DNA from: Closterium sp. NIES-65
Taxonomy: Eukaryota; Streptophyta; Zygnematophyceae; Desmidiales; Closteriaceae
Length of the DNA: 64,000 nt
Assembly: GCA_948144175.1 (NCBI GenBank)
Contig: CANXME010000518.1
Location: forward strand, 1-64,000
Direction: 5' to 3'
A program made the position numbers and the translations under genes. This document shows, piece after piece, positions 10,801 to 21,569 of the stretch. The notes under the pieces were generated by a model that did no database searches, was not told the DNA's origin, and was given only the letters and a program-made list of their open reading frames with translations. How positions within the stretch are numbered: the stretch's first letter is position 1; each line of letters begins with the position of its first letter.

Positions 10801-11543
10801 AGGTGGGTCTCTGTTGCTACCAGGTGAGTTTCTGTTGCTGCCAGGTGGGTCTCTGTTGCTACCAGGTGAGTTTCTGTTGCTGCCAGGTGGTTGGCGTTTG
10901 AGCTGTGTGGCAGCGTCTGCACCTCTGTGGTGTGGTGACAAGTGGTGGCATTTGTGTGGAAATGTGCAGTTTGGATGCACTGTAGGTACCATGCAAGAGC
11001 AGATTGCTTACCTATTGCAATCAGCTGCTCAAGCAAATGTGCGTTTGCAAGTTGCTGCTCAATGTCTTACTCACTCGAGGTGCTTAGGATCACGTCAAGC
11101 ATATGTGGCACATACTCCGGTGAACTATCTGTTTTTGCTATATTTTATTCGTGTATGTTCTCAGCTGTTACAGCAACCAACTGTGCAACAAGTGGCCAAG
11201 GAAGTTGAGCAGTCAGCTGCTCAAGTGCTGCTCAGGTGGAGCCTACAGCATGGAATGGGTATGTTTCGTGTTGTCGATGCGTTTCAAACTGCTTGGTGCT
11301 TCTCGTTCCATCCATTATCTGACAGTTAATTTTGCTGCACATTGACTGTCCAATACAACCCCCCTCTCCCTGCCGTCCTTGTCATATTCGTGGCCAGTTA
11401 CAATACCCAAGTCTGTGAGCGCAAGCCGGATCGCAGAGAACGCTGACATATTCAATTTCTCATTGGACAAGGAAAAGATGGATGCATTGGATTCATTAGA
11501 TGAAGGTCGCCATTTTTGCTGGTCACCCATTGGGATTGCATAG
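7852..11543 (+). CDS. aldo-keto reductase, ten exons
   Basis: NAD(P)H-dependent carbonyl reductase of the AKR (TIM-barrel) superfamily, predicted 283 aa, probably cytosolic. Exons: 7852-7909, 8316-8393, 8484-8595, 8830-8890, 9803-9822, 10160-10183, 10352-10419, 10591-10781, 11165-11258, 11398-11543; all junctions are GT-AG and the phases join. The catalytic tetrad is visible: Asp in [13 protein letters not shown], Tyr in the same motif, Lys in VFITSKASP, His in DLYLLHWPG. The cofactor-binding signatures [15 protein letters not shown] and [10 protein letters not shown] are in order. There is no signal peptide, and it ends FCWSPIGIA. Introns 4 and 8 carry repeat arrays made of or bounded by exon-end sequence. 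The frame is intact, so the gene is probably functional; the substrate cannot be inferred. Confidence 0.92.
8891..9509 (+). repeat. intron-4 minisatellite bounded by two copies of the exon-4 end
   Basis: About ten copies of a 52-60 bp unit (GCGCATGAGTTTGAGTGAG... AAAGAGAGTGTAGGAGTAAGG) fill 8918-9460; copy length varies with the number of GAGT units. The array lies between exon 4's own end (8849-8890) and a 42-bp identical copy of that end at 9468-9509, each followed by GTGAGTG. Confidence 0.92.
10075..10150 (+). repeat. CCCCTCT microsatellite in the intron before exon 6
   Basis: Seven-base units CCCCTCT repeat about ten times directly before the acceptor at 10158-10159; it forms a very long polypyrimidine tract. 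Confidence 0.8.
10782..10889 (+). repeat. tandem 21-bp units, each GTGAGT/GTGGGT...CAG, at the exon-8 donor
   Basis: Directly after exon 8 (GGCCAG^) lie five 21-bp units, each starting GTGAGT or GTGGGT and ending CAG. Every unit boundary therefore recreates CAG^GTRRGT. The unit is seven codons and stays open ([21 protein letters not shown]), so each alternative donor would keep that reading phase. Confidence 0.88.
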
Positions 11544-12013
11544 AATGGTAGAGCCCTTTCTTGTATGTGTTAGTAGCTAGCTAACTTCAGCACCTGGACT
11601 TCAAACGCGTACGGCAAATAATTTTGAGGGGAATGGAGGGACCACTTCGCTGGCGTACGTGGCCCGTACCACGCCAGCATCCCCTCGTTCATGAGCTGGC
11701 CAACTTCAAGGTTTCGTCTGCTTGGGTCCACGCACTGCCCCTGCTTGGCCCCTGTTTCCCCCAGTTCTTCGACCTTCACTTTCTCAGCCAATCAGCGTCA
11801 CTGCTTTCGCATAACCTCTCTCACAATTGTTCCCAAATTCTTCAGCCAACATTTCTGCCAGTAATATACTTCATGTTGCTTCCTTCTCCTCCATAAAGTC
11901 ACCGTCACCGTGTTGTCTGACCGTCTCGCGTTCCGTATTCCGTCAGAGCTTGTCGTTTCTTCGGCAGGGTCAGGTTGGCTTGCTAGTAGGCTGACATCTG
12001 TGAAGAAGGAATC
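11544..12013. other. promoter/5' UTR region of the ascorbate peroxidase
   Basis: No open gene. It lies between the aldo-keto reductase stop and the peroxidase ATG and holds one 3' UTR and one promoter; no clear TATA box was assigned. Confidence 0.5.
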
Positions 12014-13669
12014 ATGCAGGCCCCTACGGTTGACGCGGATTACTTGAAGGAGATTGAGGCGGTCAGGCGAGACTTGCGATCGCTAATCGCAGAAAAGAGC
12101 TGCGCCCCGCTTATGCTCCGCTTGGCGTAAGACACTGGACTTCGTCGAATCTGTTTCAAACGGTCTATCGATTATTACGAGAGACAGCAATGCGATTGTG
12201 TTTTGTTCCTGCGCATGTGAATTGATTTTAGGTTTCATGATGCTGGCACTTATGACGCGAAGACGAGAAGCGGCGGACCAAATGCTTCGATAAGAAGCGA
12301 GCTGGAATACACTCATGGCGGAAACGCGGGGATGAAGATAGGCATCGACCTGCTTGGTGAGCTTACATGTCATTTTCGCAATTCACAGGGCTGGTAACGG
12401 ATTAGCACTCATTGCAGTGTTTCCTGTCTGCAGAGCCGGTCAAGGCGAAACATCCACGAGTATCATACGCTGACATCTACCAGGTGCAATCTTGGTTCCC
12501 ACCTTGTGTTTTGTGCGCATTTAACCTGTTATCAACCTTCTTCTGGCATTTTAACTCACTGCCGTCTTGATTGAGCAGCTAGCTGGCGTAGTAGCTGTTG
12601 AAGTAACTGGAGGTCCTACCATCCCTTTCAAGCCCGGCCGAAAGGTGAGCTCAAGCACACGCCTCCATAGTTTTCTTTCTGTGTGTTTTCTTGTGCTCAC
12701 AGCTCATTCTCTGGCTGTCCGGGCGCTGGTTGGGCAGGACTCCCTGGCTGTTACTCCTGACGGCAGGCTACCAGATGCTCATAAAGGTGCGTGAATTCAG
12801 GCGAATTGTCCACACCTAGTATTCGTGAACTTCACTTTGTGGTATTGGGGGCTTCGTGATTGTTTGTGTGAGCATGTGAGTCATCTTTTCCAATGCCGCC
12901 CTTCCGTTTCAGGATCTGCTCATCTACGAGATATATTCTGCCGCATGGGGTTCAGCGATCAAGACATTGTGGCATTGAGTGGATCACACACTTTGGTAAG
13001 CCACCGCTTAAACTCGCATTCCTGCAAACGCACGAGGCATTGTGTAATTAAATTCTGAATGTGGATGCAGGGGCGTGCACATAAGGATCGTTCTGGCTTT
13101 GAGGGGGCATGGACGCAGCAACCAATGAAATTTGACAACACCTACTACATGTGAGTTCAAAAACTGAGACAGAGTATGTTTTTGTTGTGTCAGAAGCGTG
13201 TCTTACTCAGGCAGTCTGTGTTGGCATACCTTTTCCTGTGCCCCTGCAACAGTGAGCTCTTGAAAGGAGACGCTACAGGACTACTCCAGCTTCCCACGGA
13301 CAAGTGCCTCGTAGAGGACCCCAAGTTTCGTCCATTCGTTGAGTTGTATGCAAAGGTAAGCAATAGAGGCAATTGTGATTGTTCCTAGAGTTGGGTTGGA
13401 GGGTGCAGAAGTACTTATGGGTCCATTTTGCCTTCTGTTGCTATTTGCAGGATGAGGAGGCGTTTTTTAGGGACTACACATCTGCACACAAGAAAATGTC
13501 TGAGCTTGGGTGCAAGGATACCTCTCCAGCGTTCTGGGAAGCTGATGCTGCAGCCAAGGAGACTGTTAGTGCATCCACCATCTTGGCCCAAAGTGCGTTT
13601 GGTGCTGTTGTCACTGCTGGAGTTCTTGTTCTGGGGTACCTGTATGAGCTCCGGCGGAAAGCCAAGTGA
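12014..13669 (+). CDS. APX: membrane-anchored (peroxisomal type) ascorbate peroxidase
   Basis: Class I haem peroxidase that reduces H2O2 with ascorbate; predicted 295 aa. Exons: 12014-12126, 12232-12356, 12434-12483, 12579-12644, 12738-12786, 12913-12995, 13071-13150, 13253-13355, 13451-13669, all GT-AG and in phase. Active-site signature [13 protein letters not shown] (Arg36, His40); proximal haem ligand in [13 protein letters not shown]; proximal Trp in FEGAWT and Asp in MKFDNTYY. The C-terminal [20 protein letters not shown] membrane span plus basic tail (ELRRKAK) is the layout of Arabidopsis APX3-type peroxisomal/ER enzymes. Oddity: the distal position that is Trp in canonical APX is Phe39 here, at the exon 1-2 junction. 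The gene is otherwise complete. Confidence 0.94.
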
Positions 13670-15377
13670 TTGCTGGATAATTTTAATCGTTTGGCAAAGC
13701 TTTACCAGCATGTGGCCACCACATTGCCACCACTATATGCCGTAAATGTTTCATGGACCTCCTCCGGATGTTTCTAGAATTTCAGAAATGTATAAATGAC
13801 GCTTGCTTGAAAATGTGTAGGTATTCCTGGATGATGGCGAACCATAAATTATTACCAAAGTATTTCTCTTGTCCTTTCAACATCCCATTTCTCTATGGTA
13901 ATGTTCTAATGTGTTCGAATGGTGAATCTGATGTCTTTCACAAATCGGAGGTATCGCGTGCGATACCGTACCGAGCCACGTTACAGCGAGAAACCGCTGA
14001 AAGCTTTCAAACTGCGACACTTTTGGCGCGCAATTTCTGTCCAATCAGCTCACGAGCATGACAGAAGGCTTCCACACCAACGAAGCGCGGGCCAGCCGAG
14101 CTGAATGCCATTCCCTTACCGTCACACGGCGGCAGCTTTGCTTTCCCCAGCGGCGGAACTCCCAAAGCATTCCCAATTTCCAATCCGAAGGCTTTCCTCC
14201 CTTCTCTGGTCAGTAGTCAGAATGCAAGTCACTGCACCTGGTACTAGCTCTCCTCGGAAGATTAGTCCTCCATGTTCCCGACTTAGGTCTCTTAGCTTCT
14301 GCAGCAGTACGGCTACGGTTCGAGCTGATTAGACCAAAAGAGTTACTATTTGTAGCCGGGTATTTCAATTTGTCTATAGCATGTGGTTCTTGTACTCGTT
14401 CTATCTGTTACTAGTCCACGGCTCATTAAGCCGTTACTCTATCTGTTACTGTTATACATTAAGCTCTATAACAAAGCTCTTATTGTCAACTTCATTTGGC
14501 GAGGGGTGATTTTCAGAAGAAACGACCAATTGCTGCTCGCGCTACTGTAGATTCGGCTAGGCTCAGCGTTGATACAGTTCATTATGAGAATGATTTCTCC
14601 CTGATGCACCATCCCACGCTGCTGTACGACGGTTACGACGGTTCGCGAAAAGCTTTGCTACGGATACGTCCCACAGCAACAAATCACAGCTCTAGAGGTA
14701 GCTGTGTAGTGCACCTTTTCGGGTTCCCGTCTACCTCTGCTTGCCCTCCAGCGACCTGCTAAACTTTAGAGTGGAGTGACGCGGCGACAAGACGACATGA
14801 CGCAACAGCTGACGTGTACCGGAGATGGTCTTTCGAATCATGAAAGGCTCGTGCGACGGGAGGCGGTTGTTCCAGCAAGTCTTGGAATAGAGCCAAGTTA
14901 TGCATCCTCCAGCCCGAGTGACGGAGTATTAGCTCCACCGTCGAAACTGGCAGTGTGAAGCAAACGTTTTTCAACCCCCGTGAGACTGGAAGCGGCAGGA
15001 GCAGCATCGACGACAGCCTCCAACCGGACGGAACCGACAATCGGCCGTCGAGATTGCTCGCACGCCCAGCCGCGGGAACAACGCAGCCTTTCTCGGAGTA
15101 CGAATAGCGGGAAGCAGCGTACACAGCTGTTCGCAAACGGCAGGAGTGTTCGCCGACCAGCATCGCAAGCAGCGCTTTTTCATTCCGATTTCTGGCCGTC
15201 AAGAGGTGGACGTTTCGATGCGTCAAGTTCAAGACCTCGCAAAACACGTTCCGAAGCAGCGTGACGCAGTTCGCGGGAGATTGTTCTCGGCCGTTCGCCT
15301 TGAGGATCGCGTTTGTTCGCATCGAGTTCCTCGGCGTTCCCTTGGATTTCGGTCGTGAACAATGAAGGATCATTCAT
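13670..15377. other. no supported gene
   Basis: AT-rich to 13930, then mixed composition. Short open frames occur on both strands (including one of 204 codons on the - strand, 14759-15373), but none has recognisable motifs. It could contain the first exons of whatever transcript the 15.4-20 kb array belongs to; I cannot support that. Confidence 0.4.
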
Positions 15378-16590
15378 GGTACGTAATAGCGAAGGCTGGT
15401 GGGGGGAATCATATAGGCGTCTAGGAGAGGAACGCCTAGAGAGTCTCGTCGCTTTCCCCGTTCGAGTCATGTTCAATGATACCCTTCCGCTAACGCGTGT
15501 ACCGTCCCTCTCCTCCTGTCCTCCTCGTTCTCCCATTTGCATTTGTGCAATTAAATCGGAGGCGCGGGATTCGGGTCGTATTAGCGTCCGGCTAAGGGTT
15601 GCGCCAAACACTGTTTGAAGCTCGCAAGCGTTCCTTAGGAGATCGTTGGCGATCAGAGGACGATAAACGGTATGTAAGAGCGAAGGGTGTTGGTGGGGGA
15701 TTCCTGTAAGCGTCTAGGAAAGGAACGCCTAGAGAGTCTCGTCGCTCTCCTTCGTCGCGTCATGTGCGTAATCACCCTCCCACTAACGCGTTTTACCGTC
15801 TTTCTCCCCTGTTCTCCTCCTCGTTCTCCCCCTGCATGTGCGCGTCCGAGCCACGGAATTCGAGCCGGCGCCATCGGTGCAGCGTCCGAACGAGGTCGCA
15901 GCAGACACCGCATGTGAAGTTTCGCCAAACGTCGCAGGCGTTACCTTAAATCTCGCACGCGATCAATGAAATGAAAGATTATAGGTACGTAAGCGGGACG
16001 GTTTGATGAGGGGATTCATGTAGGCGTCTAGGACTGCACCGCCTAGCGAGTCTCGTCACTTTCCTTCTTTGCGTCATGTGTGAATCTACCCTACCACTAA
16101 CGCGTCTGTTGTCCCTCTCCCCGCGTTCGCCTCGTTCCCCCTCTGCATGTGTGCGATTACTAATCGGAGGCTCGGGATTCGATCCAGCGCCATCGGTGCA
16201 GCGTCCGAACGAGATCGCACCAGACACCAGTGAAGAATCGGTAGAGGTCAAAGATTTCGCATGGGTTCCCTTCTATTTCAACGGTACTTATTAGCGAAGG
16301 CTGGGGGGGGGGAACACGTAGCAGTATAGGATAGGAATGCCTAGAGAGTCTCGCCGCTTTCTTTCTTCCCTTCGTATGGGAGATTACCCATCCACTAACA
16401 TCTGTGTTCTCACTCTCTCCCTGTCCTTACCTGTTCTCCCCCCTCTCCCTGTGCCATCGCTGCAGCGTACAAAGGAGTTGCTGCAGCCATTCTGAAAATC
16501 GCAAGCGTTCTTTCAAAGCTCACAAGCATTTGCCTGGAGATCGTTGACGATCCACAACGGTACGTAAGAACGAGACGGCTGGGGGGGGGG
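15378..16590 (+). repeat. tandem ~300-bp intron-plus-exon-like units, family A
   Basis: Five units start at a splice-donor-like motif: GGTACGTAA (15378), GGTATGTAAG (15669), GGTACGTAAG (15983), GGTACTTATT (16281), GGTACGTAAG (16558); spacing is 291, 314, 298 and 277 bp. Each unit after the donor shows CGCCTAGAGAGTCTCGTCGC-like sequence, a CTAAC branch-like motif (CCACTAACGCGT), a pyrimidine tract and, in units 2-4, TGCAG. About 100 bp of non-pyrimidine sequence then precedes the next donor. The segment before 16558 is open as VAAAILKIASVLSKLTSICL. No family recognised. Confidence 0.8.
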
Positions 16591-19500
16591 GGTGTAGTGA
16601 GTCGTAGAGCGTCGCCGCGCAGAGGCATGAGTCGTGTCTCTTGCTTTTGCCTGCGCCACTCTCCTACAGCTGTTTTTACCCCTCCCTTGTTGGTGCCGCT
16701 TCTGTGTCCGTGTCTCTCGCCCCGTGCGTGTGTGTGTGTGCCTCACGGCCTGCGAGCATGGGCAGCCGGAGCAACGGAGCAACCTGGAGCAACTTGGAGC
16801 AGCATACATGAAGGGAAGGCGTGGTGCAGGAGTGGCAGAGCAACGGACACAGTGTGGTACGCGGGAGGGGTTGCTTGCAGGGGGGAGTGTTGTGAGTCGT
16901 AAAGCGTCGCCGCGCAGAGGCAAGAGTCGTGTCCGTTGCTTGCAGGTCCATCACTCGCCACCTGCTGCTTCTTACCCTCCTATATTGCACTGCTTCTGTG
17001 TGTGTGTCTCTCTCCCCTCGTGTGTGTGTGCCTCGTGGCCTGCGAGACGGAGAGCAATGGCAGCACGTGGACGTCTCAAGTGAAAGCGTGCGCAGGAGTG
17101 GGAGAGTGGCGGGCGGAGCATGGTACGTGCCAGGGGGTGCTTGCAGGGGGGCAGTGAAGTGAGTCATAGGGCGTCGCCGCGCAGAGGCAAGAGTCGTGTC
17201 TGTTGCCCTTGCGTCCACCACACGCCTCCTGCTCCTTCTAACCCTCCCTTGTTGCATTGCTTCTGTGTCGCTGTGTATCTCTCCCCTCTCCCCATGTGTT
17301 GTGCCTCACCGCCTGCGAGACGGACGGGAATGGACGCAGCGTCCATTGCTGGCGCTCACGAGAGACAACCAGGAGCAGCACGCCTCAAGTGAAAGCGTGC
17401 GCAGGAGTGAGAGAGTGGCGGGCGGAGCATGGTATGTGCCAGGGGATGCTTGCAGGGGGGCAGTGAAGTGAGTCGTAGCGTGTCGCCGCGCAGAGGCAAG
17501 AGTCGTGTCTGTTGCTTGCGGGTCCATCACACGCCTCCCGTTGCTTCTAATCCTCTTGCAGCGCTCCTGTGTGGCTGTGTATCTCTCCCTTCTCCCCATG
17601 CGTGTGTGTGCCTCACGGCCTGGGAGGTGGAGGGGACCGCACTGAGTTGAGGGGCGATGGGCGGAGCTTCCATTGCCGGTTCGTACCAGAGACAACCGTC
17701 CAGCAAGGAGAAGGGGCAGGAACGAAGCTTTGACTGCTCCTTGACGCATTTAAGTATTTTCTTCTCTGTACTCTTTGCTTCGCCTCGTGTGTTGCCAAAC
17801 GCTCATCGCGCTGCATTACATCTGTCTGCATTACATTGCTTTCTCCTCTGAAATCTTTCCACTGGCTGCTCTGAATGTGCATGTGCAGGTGCGTGTGTGC
17901 GTGTGGGGGAGGGGTTGTGTGCATGCATGTGTGCGTGTGTGCATGCGTCTGTGTGTGTGCATGCCTGTGAGTGTGCCTCTCAGCCCGAGTGTGTGGCAGG
18001 TTGCTCTTTGGACGGTTGCCTGCAGATCGGTTGGGACAACAGGCTCCTTTCGTTTCCAATGCAAGAGGTACCTGGGATTGAAGACGCACCAGCAGGGCGG
18101 ATGCATCATGCGTTGCTTGCTCCTTGTCGTCTCAGTCCTGTCGCCCGCTGCCCTCTGCCATCTATTCAGCTCACGCCAGTGCTCTTTCACATCCAAAGTC
18201 TCGCATGTAATCGCTTCTCCTCGCCTTACTCAGACCGCCTCTTGTCTACATCCTTGCCATCCTTCTTCCCCTCTCCCCAGAGTAGCAAGAACTCACGCAT
18301 CACCAGTGCCTGCAGCAGCTGCAGGGTGATGGTGAGCACACAAGGAGTAGTGAGTTGATGAGACCGTCTAGTATACCACTTCTCCATTCACCCTTCTCTT
18401 GTTTTCTCGTGTGCACTTCTGTCATGTCTACAATCTTTCAGTTCTGTCAGTTCTGCATCGCAGCACACTGCATGGCACCGTAGCGCACCGCAAGGCACGG
18501 CAGCGAACCGCAAGGCACCGCTGCCCACCGCAAGGCAGCGCAACCCACCGCAGGGCACCGCAGCGCACTGCAAGGCACCACAGTGCACCGCAGCGCACTG
18601 CCCGCATGGCACAACAGTGCACCACAAGGCACCGCACAGCACCGCAACGCACCGCAGCTCATTGCAGCGCACTGCAGCTCACCGCAACGCACTGCAGCTC
18701 ACCGCAGTGCACTGCAAGGCACCACAGTGCACCGCAGCTCACCGCATGGCACAGCAGCGCACCGCAAGGCACCAAAGTCCACCGCAAGGCACCACACGGC
18801 ACCGCAGCGCGTCGCAAGGCACCGCAGCGCACTGCAAGGCACCACAGTGCACCGCAGCGCACCGCAGCTCACCGCACATCATGGCTCTGCCACCGCAGAG
18901 CGTGGCCGGCGGGGCAGTGCGGTGAGTCGTAGGGCGTCACCGCTCAAAGGCAAGAGTCGTGTCTCTTGCTTTTGCCTCCGCCACTCGCCTCCTGCTCCTT
19001 CTAACCCTCCCTTGGTTGTTGGTGCCGCTTCTGTGTGGCTGCCTCTCCTCCCATGCGTGTGTGTGCCTCACCTCACAGCCTGCGAGCACGGGCAGCGACA
19101 GCAACCGAGCAACCTGGAGCAGCACGCCTCAAGTGAAGGCGTGGCTCGTAGGAGCTAAGAGCGGCGGACAGAGCATGGTACGTGCAGGGGGTGTTTGCAG
19201 GGGGTAATATGGTGAGCGTAGGGTGTCGCCGCGCAGAGGCAAGAGTCGTGTCTCTTGCTTTTGCTCCGCGACTCGCCTCCTGCTCCTTCTAACCATCCCT
19301 TGTTGGTTGGTGCCGCTTCTGTGTGCGTGTCTCTCTTCTCATGTGTGTGTGTGCCTGACGGCCAACAAACGGGTAGTGGCAGCAACCGAGCAACCTGGAG
19401 CAGCACACATGAAGGGAAGGCGTGGCAGAGTGGGCGGACAGAGCATGGTACGTGCCAGGGGGTGATTGCAGGGGACAGTCTGGTGAGTCGTAGGGCGTCG

Positions 19501-20010
19501 CCGCGCAGAGGCAAGATTCGTGTCGTGTCTCTTGCTTTTGCCTCGGCCACTCCCCTCCTGCTGTTTCTAACCCTCGCTTGTTGGTGCCCCTTCTGTGTGT
19601 GCCTCTCTCTCCCCGTGCGTGTGTGTGTGTGCCTCACGGCTTGCGAGCATGGGCAGCCGGAGCAACGGAGCAACCTGGAGAAACTTGGAGTAGCAGGTGT
19701 GAAGAGAAGGCATGGTGCAGGAGTGGCAGAGCAGCGGACAGAGTGTGGTACGCGCCAGGGGGTGCTTCTGGGGGGGAGTGTAGTGAGTCGTAGAGCGTTG
19801 CCGCGCAGAGGCAAGAGTCGTGTCTGTTGCTTTTGCGTCCGCGACTCGCCTCCTGCTCCTTTTAACCTTCCCTTTTTGGTTGGTGCCGCTTCTGTGTGCG
19901 TGTATCTCTCCCCATGCATGCGTGGGCCTCACGGCCTGCGAGTCGAAGAGGATTGGCATGGAGAGGACGCGGAACGGGTGGGAGGAAAGGCAGCATCCGG
20001 GCTTTGACTT
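16591..20010 (+). repeat. tandem ~290-bp intron-plus-exon-like units, family B
   Basis: Eight units start at GTGAGTCGTAGRGCGTCGCC-like sequence near 16593, 16889, 17157, 17466, 18919, 19209, 19481 and 19781 (spacing 268-309 bp, with one 1.45-kb gap). Each contains a GAGTCGTGTCTSTTGC stretch, CTTCTAACCCTCCC (branch-like CTAAC), a pyrimidine/GT-rich tract ending GCCTCACGGCCTGCGAG, then a purine-rich segment (GGAGCAACCTGGAGCA...) and GCATGGTACGTGC. It continues family A, with which it shares the general plan. Some segments are open in one frame; no product is recognised. Confidence 0.8.
18440..18890 (+). repeat. degenerate 10-bp satellite (GCACCGCARN)
   Basis: About 45 diverged copies of a ~10-bp unit (CGCAAGGCAC / CGCAGCGCAC / CGCAGCTCAC) sit in the gap between family-B units. 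The repeat is open on both strands only because of its composition. Confidence 0.85.
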
Positions 20011-21569
20011 TCAAGGTTAGTATTACCTCCCCCGTCCTCTTTGTCATTTGTGTTGCGTTGTGCTTATCCCTCTGCGTCAGTTCATTGCACGTGCTTCACT
20101 TTACAGCTTACCCTATGCTTCCATCGTATGGTTTTTGCTTGCCTCCTCCTCATTTTACTCATGCTCCCCTTTTTCTTTGTCCTGTTACTTGGTTGCCTTG
20201 GTCTCCTCCCCACTCCATGTCCCATTGCTGCTGTTCCAACAGCTGCGGGGGAAGCAGTGGCAGCAATAGCAGCGCTGTGCATGGTGACGGGAGATTCCTT
20301 TTTCCACAGTGCCATGTGTCTTAGCTGCTGTCTTGCCAGATGTTATTGCCACTCTGCTCACCTCTCGAAGTCCTCCTTTCGTGTCCTCTCGCCTTCTCTG
20401 CTCGCCTCTCGTCTTCCCTGCTCGCCGCTCCTCTTCTCCTAGCCCTTGCGAACGTGCATTTCTCACTTAGTGCTTGCTTCACAACCTCTTTCTCCTACTC
20501 AGCTCCGCTTGTGTGCTGGTGTGCGCTTTTGCAGCTTGTAAGTGTCTCCCTGCTCACGTGGCAGTGGGTGGAACACCAAGGTCTCAAGATGTCGCGTTTC
20601 TGTGCTTGGCCATGCTTAGCTGTCCTTAGCTGTGCTTAGGTGTGCTTATCTTTGCTTAGGTGTGGTTAGGTGTGCCTATCTTTGCTTAGGTGTGTTATTT
20701 TGCAGTTGCGGTGTGCTGGGATGGGTCTACATGCTGTGGAATAGGTGGGTGGGGTGGGCACTGGGCAGCCTTCATGGCGCCTGCCTGGGCACAAACAAGC
20801 ACGCAAGCAGGACAGGGTACCCTCCTGCAGGTGCGGTGCCGTGCATGGTGTACCGTGGCATAATGCCCTGGCTCGGGTATGCCATGTCGAAGCGTGAGGA
20901 GGACAGGGTGGGCACAAACACCAAAGTAGGACAGACATGTGTCCTCCTGCAGTGCAGGCGCTGTGCCGCGCCATGACGAGACGTCCAGGCCCCTGGTGTG
21001 CCGTGAGACTGTCACGAGGAGGACGACCTGGCTGCGACAGGACAAGCCCTCGTTCACAGTGATGAGTTGAATTGAGGCGGAGCTAGCATGAGAGGCATGT
21101 GTACGGTGATGGGAGAAAGTGGAAGTGCAGGGCAAGTCAACCATGTGGAAGTGGAAGTGGAGCCAAGCCAACCATGTGCATGCATGCGGCATGCATGCAC
21201 GCACAGAGCCAGCCAGAGCCAGTCAGACAGGTCCTTAGCGAGTGGGGATGGCAGGGATTGACAAGACTCGGCAATTTCTCACATTTTGTGCAGTACAGGA
21301 ATGGTCAGAACTCGGGGTACTTGCTAACACCCCAAAACATAATGCAGGGCAAGGCAGTAAGCGCATGTAGCATTGCTACCAGGTACCGCAAGAGCATGGA
21401 GTGGGTGCTATCCAGTCTGCTTGCTGAGACAGACTGAACCAACCTCTTTGACATGGATGCTGTCTTCCGCAGTGGCAGCATGCCATGTCCAGCAGCTGTG
21501 GCGAAGACGTCACAGCCACCAGCCAAGCAGCCAATCCTGGATCCTCCTTGCTTAACACACATCCAATCA
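20011..21569. other. no supported gene
   Basis: Contains an 11-12 bp iteration of CTTAGGTGTG/CTTAGCTGTG (about 20605-20700) and two loosely similar segments near 20800-20850 and 20900-20960 (GGACAG...CCTCCTGCAG). Otherwise nothing recognisable. Confidence 0.4.

Noticed and set aside
14759-15373. - strand frame of 204 codons
   Set aside because: No motif, no start context, and competing open frames on the other strand.
15378-20010. snRNA or rRNA-like tandem gene array
   Set aside because: No snRNA core (Sm site, U-specific loops) or rRNA sequence; the regular motifs are intron signals.
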